Below are positions 18,211 to 26,654 of a DNA stretch of 64,000 bases, piece by piece; position 1 is the stretch's first letter, and each line of letters starts with the position of its first letter. The position numbers were made by a program, and so were the translations under genes. The notes beneath the pieces are model-generated. The model saw only the letters and a list, made by a program, of their open reading frames with translations. It was not told the origin of the DNA and made no database searches. Location of the stretch: NCBI RefSeq assembly GCF_000215085.1, contig NC_015589.1:186001-250000 (forward strand), in the 5' to 3' direction. Source of the DNA: Desulforamulus ruminis DSM 2154. Its GTDB lineage: Bacteria; Bacillota; Desulfotomaculia; Desulfotomaculales; Desulfotomaculaceae.

Positions 18211-18633
18211 ATGAGCGAAAAAGAACCTAAAATAGTCGCGTTTCTATGCAACTGGTGCAGCTACGCGGGAGCAGACCTGGCAGGGGTGGGCCGACTGCAA
18301 TATCCCCCCAACATCCGGGTGGTGCGGGTCCCCTGCTCGGGACGCATCAACCCGCTGTTTGTGATCAGCGCACTGCGCTCCGGAGCGGATGCCATCCTGA
18401 CCTCCGGCTGACACCCCGGAGACTGCCACTATGTTAGTGGCAACCTGGTGGCCCGGCGTAAATTTGCACTGATGAAAAACCTGTTAAACTACATGGGCGT
18501 GGAAAAAGACCGGGTGAACTTCACCTGGGTATCGGCGTCCGAAGGGGCGCGTTTTGCCGAAATGATCACCGGCCTGACGGGCAAAGTAAAGGCCTTGGGC
18601 CCGAACAAGGGCATATTCCAGAAAGCGGAGTGA
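18211..18633 (+). CDS. mvhD: MvhD/FlxD-like [2Fe-2S] subunit, selenoprotein (copy 1)
   Basis: 140 residues if the in-frame TGA at 18409-18411 is read as selenocysteine (residue 67). The ATG follows AGGAGGG (18198-18204). Family motifs run straight through the stop: [22 protein letters not shown], then [14 protein letters not shown] and [16 protein letters not shown]. Most MvhD proteins have Cys at this place, as a likely cluster ligand. A perfect 8-bp hairpin lies 12 nt downstream. The methanogen homologue VhuD is a known selenoprotein. MvhD links HdrA to its electron donor, here presumably the NAD(P)H module encoded downstream. Standard gene callers would split this gene in two. Confidence 0.92.
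18424..18442 (+). promoter_or_regulatory. Bacterial SECIS-like hairpin in mvhD (copy 1)
   Basis: Eight perfect base pairs (18424-18431 with 18435-18442) close a UGU triloop. The loop is about 20 nt after the UGA, in the range used by bacterial SECIS elements, and contains the G and U typical of SelB-binding loops. Confidence 0.75.
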
Positions 18634-18646
18634 GGTGAGAGGGAAA

Positions 18647-19591
18647 ATGAACATAAGCGAAAAGATACGAGAAGCCGCCAAAAACCTGCTGGCAGAAAAA
18701 AAAGTCGATCTGGTGGTGGGATTTGCTGAAGGTAGCCTGCCCCTCCGCAGCACCCCATACTTTGCTAGAACCCCGGAACAGGCGGAAAACCTGATATGGA
18801 GCGCCACCTGCGAAAACAACCTGGCCAACTTCGTGCGCAAGCGCGGAGAAAAAGTGGCGGTGGTGGCCAAGGGCTGTGACGTGCGGGCCATCGTGGGCCT
18901 GATAAAAGAAGGTCAGATCAACAAAGACAACCTGACCATCCTGGGTGTACCTTGCGAAGGCATGGTGGACCGGAAACAAATCGACCAAATCCTGGAGGGA
19001 CGGGACCTCCTGGAAGTGATTGATACGGGAGAAGAACTGGTGCTGAAGGGGAAGGGCCTGGAAAAGACGGTGGCTAAAGCCGACGTCTTGTTTGGTTCCT
19101 GCCAGACCTGCCAATACAACACCCCGGTGATCTTTGACCAACTGATGGGCGAAGCGGTGCCGGCCAAAGAAGCGGACTACGGGGACATCGAAGCCTTTGA
19201 AGCCTTAAGCGAAGAAGAAAGATCCGCCTTCATCGCCAAAGAAATGCAAAAATGCATCCGCTGCTACGCCTGCCGCCAGGCCTGTCCCATGTGCTACTGC
19301 AGCGAATGCTTTGTGGACTGCGGAGCGCCGGCCTGGATTGGCAAAAGCGCCAAGAGCGTAGACGACAACGCCCTGTTCCAAGTGGTGCGGGTGCTCCATC
19401 TGGCGGGACGCTGCGTGGACTGCGGAGCCTGCGAGAGAGCCTGCCCCATGGGCATCAAACTCTCCATCCTGAACCGCAAAATGGTTAAAGACGTCAAAGA
19501 ACTGTTCGGTGCGGAAGCCGGGGTCAACCTGGAAGACCCGCCGGCCCTGAACACCCACAAATTTGAAGATAATGAAGACTTCATGCTATAG
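18647..19591 (+). CDS. FrhB-like/4Fe-4S dicluster protein, FlxC-like (copy 1)
   Basis: 314 residues from ATG 18647; a GTG at 18635 sits inside the ribosome-binding region. The N-terminal half resembles the FrhB/FdhB-type N domain (VVAKGCDVRAIVGLI, ILGVPCEGMVD, FGSCQTCQYNTPV). The C-terminal half has an extended Cys cluster (CIRCYACRQACPMCYCSECFVDCG) and a classic ferredoxin motif (CVDCGACERACPMGI). It should pass electrons within the HdrA-MvhD-NAD(P)H oxidoreductase complex. The gene order D-C-B-A mirrors flxABCD of Desulfovibrio, which is why I call it FlxC-like; the subunit letter is inference. It is close-packed with mvhD. Confidence 0.8.
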   Translation: MNISEKIREAAKNLLAEKKVDLVVGFAEGSLPLRSTPYFARTPEQAENLIWSATCENNLANFVRKRGEKVAVVAKGCDVRAIVGLIKEGQINKDNLTILGVPCEGMVDRKQIDQILEGRDLLEVIDTGEELVLKGKGLEKTVAKADVLFGSCQTCQYNTPVIFDQLMGEAVPAKEADYGDIEAFEALSEEERSAFIAKEMQKCIRCYACRQACPMCYCSECFVDCGAPAWIGKSAKSVDDNALFQVVRVLHLAGRCVDCGACERACPMGIKLSILNRKMVKDVKELFGAEAGVNLEDPPALNTHKFEDNEDFML

Positions 19592-19608
19592 GAACGAGGT
19601 GAAAAAGG

Positions 19609-20613
19609 ATGATCGTAAGCAAAAGCGAAATTGCGAGCCTGCTGACCCAACTGGCAAAAGAATACCGGGTGCTGGCCCCGGTGAACAAAGACGGACTGAT
19701 TGAATTCAGCGTCATAGAAAACGGGGAAGAGGCCTGCCTGGGCTTTGCCAACACCAAAAAGCCGGGCAAAGAAATCCTTTTCCCTCAGTCCGAAGAACTG
19801 TATCGCTATACAGTGAGCGCTGAAGGAGTAAGGATGGAAGACGGCGTTGACGCCACGGACACCATTGTATTTGGCCTGCACCCCTGCGACGTCAAATCCC
19901 TGGTGCTGCTGGACAACGTATTTAAAAACGACCAGTACGAAGACATCTACTACCTGACCCGGCGGGGGAACACCCTGATTGTGGGACTGGGCTGCAACGA
20001 ACCGGGAAGCACCTGTTTCTGCAGCAACATGAACAGCGGTCCCTTTGCCAAAGAAGGAAGCGATATCTTCCTGACCGACATTGGGGAAGCCTACCTGGTG
20101 GAAGGCGTCAGCGAAAAGGGCAACGCCCTGCTGAGCAAACTGGAACTGAAAGCCGCCGGAACAGAAGCCAAAGAAGCGGCGGCCAAACTGCAGAGGGAAG
20201 TGAAAGCGGACCATGGCGTGGTGCTGGAAGGCATCAGCGAAAAACTGGCGGGGATGTTTGAACATCCCTTCTGGGAGAGCCTGCACGAAAAATGCATTGG
20301 CTGCGGGGCCTGCACCTACCTGTGTCCCACCTGCCACTGCTTTGACATTGCGGATGAAGCCACCGACTGCAACGGCTGCCGGGTGAGGAACTGGGACGCC
20401 TGTATGTTCCCGCTGTTTACCCTGCACGGTTCGGGACACAACCCGAGGACCGGGGGCAAAGCCCGTTGGAGACAGCGGCTAATGCATAAATTCAACTACT
20501 TTGTAGACCGGTACAATGCCACCGCCTGCGTTGGCTGCGGTAGGTGCATCAAAAACTGTCCTGTGAACCTGGATATCCGCCAAGCGCTGGCAGACATCCG
20601 GGCACTGGACTAG
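19609..20613 (+). CDS. 4Fe-4S protein of the AsrA/sulfhydrogenase-beta family, FlxB-like (copy 1)
   Basis: 334 residues from ATG 19609. The N-terminal two thirds (DTIVFGLHPCDVKSLVLLD, GLGCNEPGSTCFCS) match the AsrA/HydB beta-subunit family. Two ferredoxin motifs follow: CIGCGACTYLCPTCHCFD, and CVGCGRCIKNCPVNLD near the C-terminus. AsrA and HydB work with a flavin NAD(P)H-binding partner (AsrB/HydG), and exactly such a gene follows 22 bp later. It therefore probably forms the electron wire between FlxA-like and the FlxC-like/MvhD/HdrA subunits. Confidence 0.82.
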   Translation: MIVSKSEIASLLTQLAKEYRVLAPVNKDGLIEFSVIENGEEACLGFANTKKPGKEILFPQSEELYRYTVSAEGVRMEDGVDATDTIVFGLHPCDVKSLVLLDNVFKNDQYEDIYYLTRRGNTLIVGLGCNEPGSTCFCSNMNSGPFAKEGSDIFLTDIGEAYLVEGVSEKGNALLSKLELKAAGTEAKEAAAKLQREVKADHGVVLEGISEKLAGMFEHPFWESLHEKCIGCGACTYLCPTCHCFDIADEATDCNGCRVRNWDACMFPLFTLHGSGHNPRTGGKARWRQRLMHKFNYFVDRYNATACVGCGRCIKNCPVNLDIRQALADIRALD

Positions 20614-20635
20614 CGGAAGCGAGGTTGGAAAAGAA

Positions 20636-21469
20636 ATGAGAAACCCCTATCTGCCGCTGCCGATGAAACTGGCGAAGAACTTTACCGAAACAACCGACAA
20701 ACTCATACACACCTTTACCCTGGAATTTGCCAATGAACAAGATGCGGAAAACTTTCAATACCAGCCGGGACAATTTGCGGAAGTGATGGTTTACGGCAAA
20801 GGGGAAGCGCCCTTTGGCATTGCGTCCTCTCCCACTGAGAAAGGCATCCTGAAATTCTCGGTGGCCAAAGTGGGCGTAGTCTCCACCGCCCTGCACATGC
20901 TGGAAGAAGGAGCCGTGGTGGGTGTGCGGGGGCCCTTGGGGAACAGCTACCCCCTGGAGCAGTTGAAGGGCAAGAGTCTGACCATTATTGGCGGGGGCTT
21001 TGCCTTTACCACCCTGCGTTCCACCATCCAATACATCCTGAACCCGGCCAACCGGGGAGATTACGGAGACCTGACGGTGATCTACGGAGCCCGGAACCCG
21101 GGGCTGCTGCTGTACAAGGATGAACTGGCGGAGTGGGATGCCCGGAGCGACATCAACCTGATTACCACCATTGACCGGGAGGCGGAAGGCTGGGGAGGCC
21201 GAGTGGGCTTTATCCCCACAGTGACCAAGGAAGTGGCGCCCAAGACGGACTACGCCATTATCTGCGGACCGCCGGTGATGATCAAGTTCACCATGCCGGT
21301 GTTGGAGGAATGCGGTTTTACGCCGGAACGGATCATTATGAGTTTGGAGAACCGGATGAAGTGCGGTATTGGCATGTGCGGCCGCTGCAATGTGGGCAGC
21401 AAGTATGTTTGCAAGGACGGCCCGGTATTTACCAAGGCGCAGTTGGACTGCCTGCCCAATGAGTATTAA
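20636..21469 (+). CDS. flxA: NAD(P)H-binding flavin/2Fe-2S oxidoreductase, FlxA/AsrB-like (copy 1)
   Basis: 277 residues of the ferredoxin-NADP reductase superfamily. It has an FAD beta-barrel (YQPGQFAEVM, PFGIASSP, GVRGPLGNSYPL), an NAD(P) domain (TIIGGGFAFTTLRSTI, CGPPVMIKFT) and a C-terminal [2Fe-2S] motif ENRMKCGIGMCGRCNVG...CKDGP typical of AsrB, HydG and PyrK-like subunits. It is the likely entry point for NAD(P)H electrons in a Flx-Hdr complex. Codon use in the last 350 bp is more mixed (GAG, TTG, AAG) than in the rest of the repeat. Stop codon TAA; the repeat identity ends inside it. Confidence 0.87.
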   Translation: MRNPYLPLPMKLAKNFTETTDKLIHTFTLEFANEQDAENFQYQPGQFAEVMVYGKGEAPFGIASSPTEKGILKFSVAKVGVVSTALHMLEEGAVVGVRGPLGNSYPLEQLKGKSLTIIGGGFAFTTLRSTIQYILNPANRGDYGDLTVIYGARNPGLLLYKDELAEWDARSDINLITTIDREAEGWGGRVGFIPTVTKEVAPKTDYAIICGPPVMIKFTMPVLEECGFTPERIIMSLENRMKCGIGMCGRCNVGSKYVCKDGPVFTKAQLDCLPNEY

Positions 21470-21510
21470 AGAACGGCCCTGTAACCGACTTAAAAGGGGA
21501 GGAATTAAAT

Positions 21511-22782
21511 ATGTCTGAGAATGTTAATGCTGAAACAGCAGCCAGCCCGGAGACCATTGATTTTGCCAAAATGGATCCCAAATTCCGGGATGAAGTAATG
21601 GAAAAGCTTAAAAATATTGACTGGACCCAGTGTTTGGCCTGCGGCATGTGTACAGCCGGCTGCCCTTATTCGGATGTTATTAATAATAACGATCCTCGTA
21701 AATTTCTGCGCAAGCTGGTGCTGGGCATGCGGGAAGAAGCCCTTAAAGACCCCTTTATCTGGAATTGCAATGTGTGTGAGCGCTGCACCGTGGAATGCCC
21801 CATGGGAGTCAATTTTGGTATTATTACCCGGGGCATGAGGGGGCAGTTTGGCATTCCAACCCCGGGCTTTATGGACAAAGTGGTAAATGAGCATATTCAT
21901 TCCGGAAACCAAATGGATGTGCCCCAGGATGAATATAAGGAAACCATTGAGTGGATTGAAGAGGAACTTCAGGAAGAACTGGGCGATCCCAATTATAAAG
22001 TAACGGTGGGCAAAAAGGGCGCTGAATTTATTTTTGGTCTAAACGCCCGGGAAATTAAGTACTATTCCCACGAATTACAGGAAATCCTGAAAGTATTCTA
22101 CTATGCCAAGGCGGATTACACCCTGGGCGAGCATCGTTGGGACTGCACCAACCTGGCCCTGTTCAGCGGGAAAAACGACGACTTCTGTGAAATCCAGCGT
22201 CCCTTCTTTGAAGAGGCGGTTCGTCTGGGAGTTAAGAAGATCGTGGTTACCGAGTGTGGTCACGCCTACAAATCCACCCGCTTGTTTTACGAGAAATTCT
22301 GGGATGGCCCGGAATTCCCCATCATCAGTATTCTGGAAGTTTATGATGAGTGGATTAAGAACGGCACCATCAAGGTGGATCCCAGCAAAAACCCGGAACC
22401 CTGCACGGTGCATGATCCCTGTAACCTGGTGCGTAAGTCCGGTGTTTTGGAAGCCAACCGCAATGTCATGAAGGCCATCTGCAGCGATTTCCGCGAAATG
22501 TACCCCAACCGGCAGTATAACTATTGCTGCGGTGCCGGCGGTGGCGGCATGGCCATGCCGGAATTCAAGGCGGAGAGAATGGCCAAGGCCAAACGGAAGA
22601 TTGAACAAGTGGACGCCACCGAGGCCAAAGTGGTTGCTATTCCTTGCCACAACTGCATTGACCAGTTCAACGACATGAACAAGGAATATAAAAAGGGCTG
22701 GAAGTGCACCCACATTACCCCGCTGCTGGTGAACGCCCTTATCTTACCTGACTGGGCACCGAAGAAGCAGGAAGAAGAGTAA
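21511..22782 (+). CDS. CCG-domain Fe-S protein, HdrD/DsrK-like
   Basis: 423 residues from ATG 21511 (GGGGAGGA). The N-terminus carries two [4Fe-4S] motifs (CLACGMCTAGCPYSDV, CNVCERCTVECPMGV). The C-terminal half has a CCG module (HDPCNLVRKSG, YNYCCGAGGGGMAM, IPCHNC) and a degenerate first module around VVTECGHAY. Such modules in HdrB, HdrD and DsrK bind the noncubane [4Fe-4S] cluster that reduces disulfides. This is the only candidate disulfide-reducing subunit in the locus. It is present once, between the two operon copies, with mixed codon use unlike them. The substrate is unknown; DsrC-type or other protein disulfides are possible. Confidence 0.85.
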   Translation: MSENVNAETAASPETIDFAKMDPKFRDEVMEKLKNIDWTQCLACGMCTAGCPYSDVINNNDPRKFLRKLVLGMREEALKDPFIWNCNVCERCTVECPMGVNFGIITRGMRGQFGIPTPGFMDKVVNEHIHSGNQMDVPQDEYKETIEWIEEELQEELGDPNYKVTVGKKGAEFIFGLNAREIKYYSHELQEILKVFYYAKADYTLGEHRWDCTNLALFSGKNDDFCEIQRPFFEEAVRLGVKKIVVTECGHAYKSTRLFYEKFWDGPEFPIISILEVYDEWIKNGTIKVDPSKNPEPCTVHDPCNLVRKSGVLEANRNVMKAICSDFREMYPNRQYNYCCGAGGGGMAMPEFKAERMAKAKRKIEQVDATEAKVVAIPCHNCIDQFNDMNKEYKKGWKCTHITPLLVNALILPDWAPKKQEEE

Positions 22783-22807
22783 AAATTAAAAATTGCGCTA
22801 AAAATAG

Positions 22808-22836
22808 TTTAACTTTTGTGCTAAACTAGATATAAT
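22808..22836 (+). promoter_or_regulatory. Promoter of the second hdrA-mvhD-flx operon
   Basis: TTTAAC (22808-22813), 17 bp, perfect TATAAT (22831-22836). The sequence is unrelated to the copy 1 promoter, so the two operons can be expressed independently. Confidence 0.72.
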
Positions 22837-22841
22837 CTACG

Positions 22842-22889
22842 AGACAACCCTGGCTACGGGTTTTTAATCCGTAGCACCAGGGTTAGTCT
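22842..22889 (+). promoter_or_regulatory. Long leader hairpin ahead of hdrA copy 2
   Basis: AACCCTGG/CCAGGGTT and CTACGG/CCGTAG stems (22846-22859 with 22869-22884) with outer AGAC/GTCT pairing form an 18-bp hairpin right at the predicted 5' end. No U-run follows, so it is not a terminator. It may stabilise the mRNA or be a regulatory site. I could not match it to a known riboswitch. Confidence 0.6.
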
Positions 22890-22955
22890 GTCGTATTGGG
22901 GGAAACTCCTAATTAAATTTGCTGGAATATTGCAACATGGATGTGAGGTGCGAAC

Positions 22956-25900
22956 ATGAGTACAACCAATCAAATAGGAGCGGTACTGGTAGTAGGATCG
23001 GGGATCGCAGGGATCCAGGCGTCACTGGACCTGGCGGAATCAGGATACTACGTGTACCTGGTAGAAAAGAAACCGGCCATTGGCGGAACCATGCCGATGC
23101 TGGACAAAACCTTCCCCACCAACGACTGCTCCATGTGCATCCTGTCTCCCAAACTGGTGGACTGCGGGAGACACCTGAATATCAAAACCCTGACCAACTC
23201 CGAACTGGTGAAACTGGAAGGGGAACCGGGGAACTTCAAAGCCACCATCCGAACCAAAGCGCGCTATGTAGACCCGGGGAAATGTACGGGCTGCGGTAGC
23301 TGTGCGGAAGCCTGCCCGGTAAAAGTGGACGAAGAATTCAACCAGGGACTGGGGAAAAGAAAAGCGATCTACAAACTATACGCCCAGGCCTTCCCCAATG
23401 CCTATGCCATTGACAACAACAAATGCCTGAAATTCAAAAACCTGAACAACGAAAAACTATGCGGCAAATGCCTGAAAGCATGCCAGGCGGGAGCCATCAA
23501 CCACCATATGCAGGATGAAGAAATGGAAATCGAAATTGGCTCGGTCCTGCTGTCACCGGGCTTTGAAACCTTTGACCCGAGCCAACTGGGACTGTACAAA
23601 TATGGGGAACTGAAAAACGTAGTGACCTCCCTGGAATTTGAACGGATCTTGAGCGCCTCGGGCCCCTACGGCGGCCACCTGGTGCGTCCCAGCGACCATA
23701 AAGAGCCTCAGAAAATCGCCTGGATCCAGTGCGTGGGCTCCCGGAACTGCCGGATCGGGCATGGCTACTGCTCCTCGGTATGCTGTATGTACGCGATCAA
23801 ACAATCGGTGATCGCGAAAGAACATGCGGACTACGACCTGGGCGCCAGCATCTTCTACATGGACATGAGAACCTACGGGAAAGAATTTGAAAGATACTAC
23901 GAACGCTCCAAAAAACAATATGGAGTGAACTTTGTGCGGAGCCGAGTCTACGGATTGGATCCTGGAGAAGGGGACAACGTGATCATCCGCTACGCCCTGG
24001 AAGACGGCAGCGTAGTGAGCGAAGAATACGACATGGTGGTCCTGTCGGTGGGTCTTGAGCCGGACAGAAAAGCAGTGGAACTGGCCAAGGACCTGGGGGT
24101 TGAACTGAACAGCTACAACTTTGCGGACGTACCGCAACTGACGGGCGTAGCCACCAGCCGTCCGGGGATTTACGTGGCAGGCGCCTTCAGCGGCCCCCGG
24201 GACATTCCGGAGACCGTAATGCAGGCCAGCGCGGCGGCGGGAGAAGTGCAAAAACTGCTGGCGGAAGCCAGAGGCAGCCTGACCCAGACCAAAGAATACC
24301 CGGCGCAAAAAGACGTCAGTGGAGAAATTGTACGGACGGGTGTGTTTGTGTGCCACTGCGGCATCAACATTGGCAGCGTGGTGGACGTACCCTCGGTGGC
24401 GGAATATGCCAAAACCCTGCCCGGGGTGGTGTATGCCACCGATAAACTGTATGCCTGCTCCCAGGATGCCAGCGCGCAAATTAAAGAAGCCATCGAAGAA
24501 AACGGCCTAAACCGCATCATTGTGGCCTCCTGCAGCCCGCGGACCCACGAACCGATGTTCCAGGAAACCCTGAAAGAAGCGGGATTGAACCCGCACCTTT
24601 TTGAGATGGCCAACATCCGGGACCACTGCTCCTGGGTACACCAGAGCGAACCGGAAGCCGCCACCCAAAAGGCCAAAGACCTGGTTAAAATGGCGGTAAG
24701 CAAAGGAGCGCTGCTGGAACCGGTGCAGCCGGTGAGCCTGCCCATGAACCACGAAGCGTTGGTGGTGGGCGGAGGCGTGGCGGGAATGACCGCGGCGCTG
24801 AACCTGGCGGACCAGGGCTACCCGGTGCACCTGGTGGAAAAAGAAGTGGAACTGGGGGGCATTGCCCGAAGAATTCACCACGGCATGAGCGGTGAAGACG
24901 TGCAGGCCTACCTGAAACAACTGATTGACCAGATAACCGGCCATCCAAACATTAAAGTCTATACCGGCGTGGAAGTGGCGGATGTCCACGGCTTCATGGG
25001 GAACTACGAAACCCAACTGAGCAACGGAGAAGCCATCAAACACGGGGTGGCCGTCATCGCCACCGGAGCGGCAGAATACAAACCGGAAGAATACCTCTAC
25101 GGACACAACAGCCGGGTGCACACCCTGCTGGATGTAGAAAACATGCTGGCCCAGGGCCAACTGAAGAACTCCAACAACTACGTCTTCATCCAGTGCGTGG
25201 GCAGCCGGGACGACGATCGTCCCTACTGCAGCCGGATCTGCTGCACCAAAGCGGTGAAACTGGCGCTGAAGATCAAAGAAGCCAAACCCTTGGCCAACAT
25301 CTTCATCCTGTACCGTGATATTCGGACCTACGGCTACTTTGAAGACCTGTACACCGAAGCGCGGCGGAAGGGCGTCATCTTTGTACGCTACAGCACCGAC
25401 CAAAAACCGGTGGTAGAAGAAACGGCCACGGGAACCAAAGTAACCTTCATGGACCATGTGCTGAACCGGCCGGTGGAAGTTTATGCGGACGTCATTGGAC
25501 TGGCCAGCGCCATCGTAGCGGGAGACAACCGGGGACTGTCCAAACTGTTTAAAGTGCCGCTGAATGCGGACGGCTTCTTCCTGGAAGCGCACCTGAAACT
25601 GCGTCCGGTGGACTTTGGAACCGATGGCGTATTCATGTGCGGGCTGGCCCACGGGCCCAAAAACCTGGAAGAAAACATCGCCCAGGGGAAAGCGGCGGCG
25701 GGCCGGGCAGCCACAGCCCTGGCCAAAGCCAACATCGAAGCGGACGGCAAGGCGGCCTTTGTGAACAAACGCAAATGCATGGCCTGCGGCGTGTGCGTGG
25801 AAGTATGCCCGGCCAAGGCAGCGACCCTGGTGACGGACGAAAGAGGTACCACGGCGGCGGAAGTCAACCCGGCTTTGTGCAAAGGGTGCGGCGCCTGTGC

Positions 25901-25985
25901 GTCCTCCTGCCGCTGCGGAGCCATCAACGTGAAAGGCTGCAGCAACGAACAGATTGTGGCTATGGTGCAGGCGATGAGCTGCTAA
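22956..25985 (+). CDS. hdrA: HdrA-like electron-bifurcating flavoprotein, double-FAD form (copy 2)
   Basis: 1009 residues, same domain order as copy 1. It differs in the first residues (MSTTNQ against MTKANQ) and at one position (Ile for Val in RKAIYKLYA). The start at ATG 22956 has a normal GAGGTG site 5 bp upstream, unlike copy 1. The gene has its own promoter and leader hairpin. Confidence 0.93.
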   Translation: MSTTNQIGAVLVVGSGIAGIQASLDLAESGYYVYLVEKKPAIGGTMPMLDKTFPTNDCSMCILSPKLVDCGRHLNIKTLTNSELVKLEGEPGNFKATIRTKARYVDPGKCTGCGSCAEACPVKVDEEFNQGLGKRKAIYKLYAQAFPNAYAIDNNKCLKFKNLNNEKLCGKCLKACQAGAINHHMQDEEMEIEIGSVLLSPGFETFDPSQLGLYKYGELKNVVTSLEFERILSASGPYGGHLVRPSDHKEPQKIAWIQCVGSRNCRIGHGYCSSVCCMYAIKQSVIAKEHADYDLGASIFYMDMRTYGKEFERYYERSKKQYGVNFVRSRVYGLDPGEGDNVIIRYALEDGSVVSEEYDMVVLSVGLEPDRKAVELAKDLGVELNSYNFADVPQLTGVATSRPGIYVAGAFSGPRDIPETVMQASAAAGEVQKLLAEARGSLTQTKEYPAQKDVSGEIVRTGVFVCHCGINIGSVVDVPSVAEYAKTLPGVVYATDKLYACSQDASAQIKEAIEENGLNRIIVASCSPRTHEPMFQETLKEAGLNPHLFEMANIRDHCSWVHQSEPEAATQKAKDLVKMAVSKGALLEPVQPVSLPMNHEALVVGGGVAGMTAALNLADQGYPVHLVEKEVELGGIARRIHHGMSGEDVQAYLKQLIDQITGHPNIKVYTGVEVADVHGFMGNYETQLSNGEAIKHGVAVIATGAAEYKPEEYLYGHNSRVHTLLDVENMLAQGQLKNSNNYVFIQCVGSRDDDRPYCSRICCTKAVKLALKIKEAKPLANIFILYRDIRTYGYFEDLYTEARRKGVIFVRYSTDQKPVVEETATGTKVTFMDHVLNRPVEVYADVIGLASAIVAGDNRGLSKLFKVPLNADGFFLEAHLKLRPVDFGTDGVFMCGLAHGPKNLEENIAQGKAAAGRAATALAKANIEADGKAAFVNKRKCMACGVCVEVCPAKAATLVTDERGTTAAEVNPALCKGCGACASSCRCGAINVKGCSNEQIVAMVQAMSC

Positions 25986-26204
25986 ATGAAGAGGTATTCC
26001 TTGGGGGTCCTGTTGCTAGACTTGTGGGCATTTCTTTCGGGTCCGGTTGTTCGTAGGACCAACGATGACCTGGAGGAAATGCGAGGATCAACAGGACCTG
26101 AAAGGAATACAGAAATAGACGAACAACAGGACCTAAAAGAAATGCAAGATGAGGCTAGACCGAAAAGAAATACAGAGGGCACGAAAAAATGCAGCACTCG
26201 CTAG
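25986..26204 (+). repeat. Structured repeat-rich spacer between hdrA and mvhD (copy 2)
   Basis: Same sequence as 17978-18196. The 27-nt inverted arms are at 26028-26054 and 26119-26145. Confidence 0.7.
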
Positions 26205-26218
26205 CAGGAGGGAAGAAA

Positions 26219-26641
26219 ATGAGCGAAAAAGAACCTAAAATAGTCGCGTTTCTATGCAACTGGTGCAGCTACGCGGGAGCAGACCTGGCAGGGGTGGGCC
26301 GACTGCAATATCCCCCCAACATCCGGGTGGTGCGGGTCCCCTGCTCGGGACGCATCAACCCGCTGTTTGTGATCAGCGCACTGCGCTCCGGAGCGGATGC
26401 CATCCTGACCTCCGGCTGACACCCCGGAGACTGCCACTATGTTAGTGGCAACCTGGTGGCCCGGCGTAAATTTGCACTGATGAAAAACCTGTTAAACTAC
26501 ATGGGCGTGGAAAAAGACCGGGTGAACTTCACCTGGGTATCGGCGTCCGAAGGGGCGCGTTTTGCCGAAATGATCACCGGCCTGACGGGCAAAGTAAAGG
26601 CCTTGGGCCCGAACAAGGGCATATTCCAGAAAGCGGAGTGA
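26219..26641 (+). CDS. mvhD: MvhD/FlxD-like [2Fe-2S] subunit, selenoprotein (copy 2)
   Basis: Identical in sequence to copy 1. The selenocysteine codon is TGA 26417-26419 (residue 67). Keeping an identical in-frame UGA in both copies, with an intact protein on both sides, argues against a random nonsense mutation, although recent duplication means the two are not independent evidence. Confidence 0.92.
26432..26450 (+). promoter_or_regulatory. Bacterial SECIS-like hairpin in mvhD (copy 2)
   Basis: Same 8-bp hairpin with UGU loop, 12 nt after the UGA at 26417-26419. Confidence 0.75.
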
Positions 26642-26654
26642 GGTGAGAGGGAAA

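Larger units (their letters stand above)
14960..21468 (+). repeat. 6,509-bp direct repeat, copy 1 (hdrA-mvhD-flx operon)
   Basis: This stretch recurs at 22968-29476 with an offset of exactly 8008. Three differences were found: 15289 C/T, 15359 G/A (Val/Ile in HdrA) and 15370 G/A. All lie within the first 415 bp; the remaining about 6.1 kb appears identical, and even shadow frames on both strands translate identically. The borders are hdrA codon 5 and the second base of the flxA-like stop codon (TAA here, TAG in copy 2). Confidence 0.97.

Noticed and set aside
18181-18411. mvhD as two separate genes or a nonsense pseudogene
   Set aside because: Family motifs continue in the same frame directly after the UGA, both copies keep it, and a SECIS-like hairpin follows.
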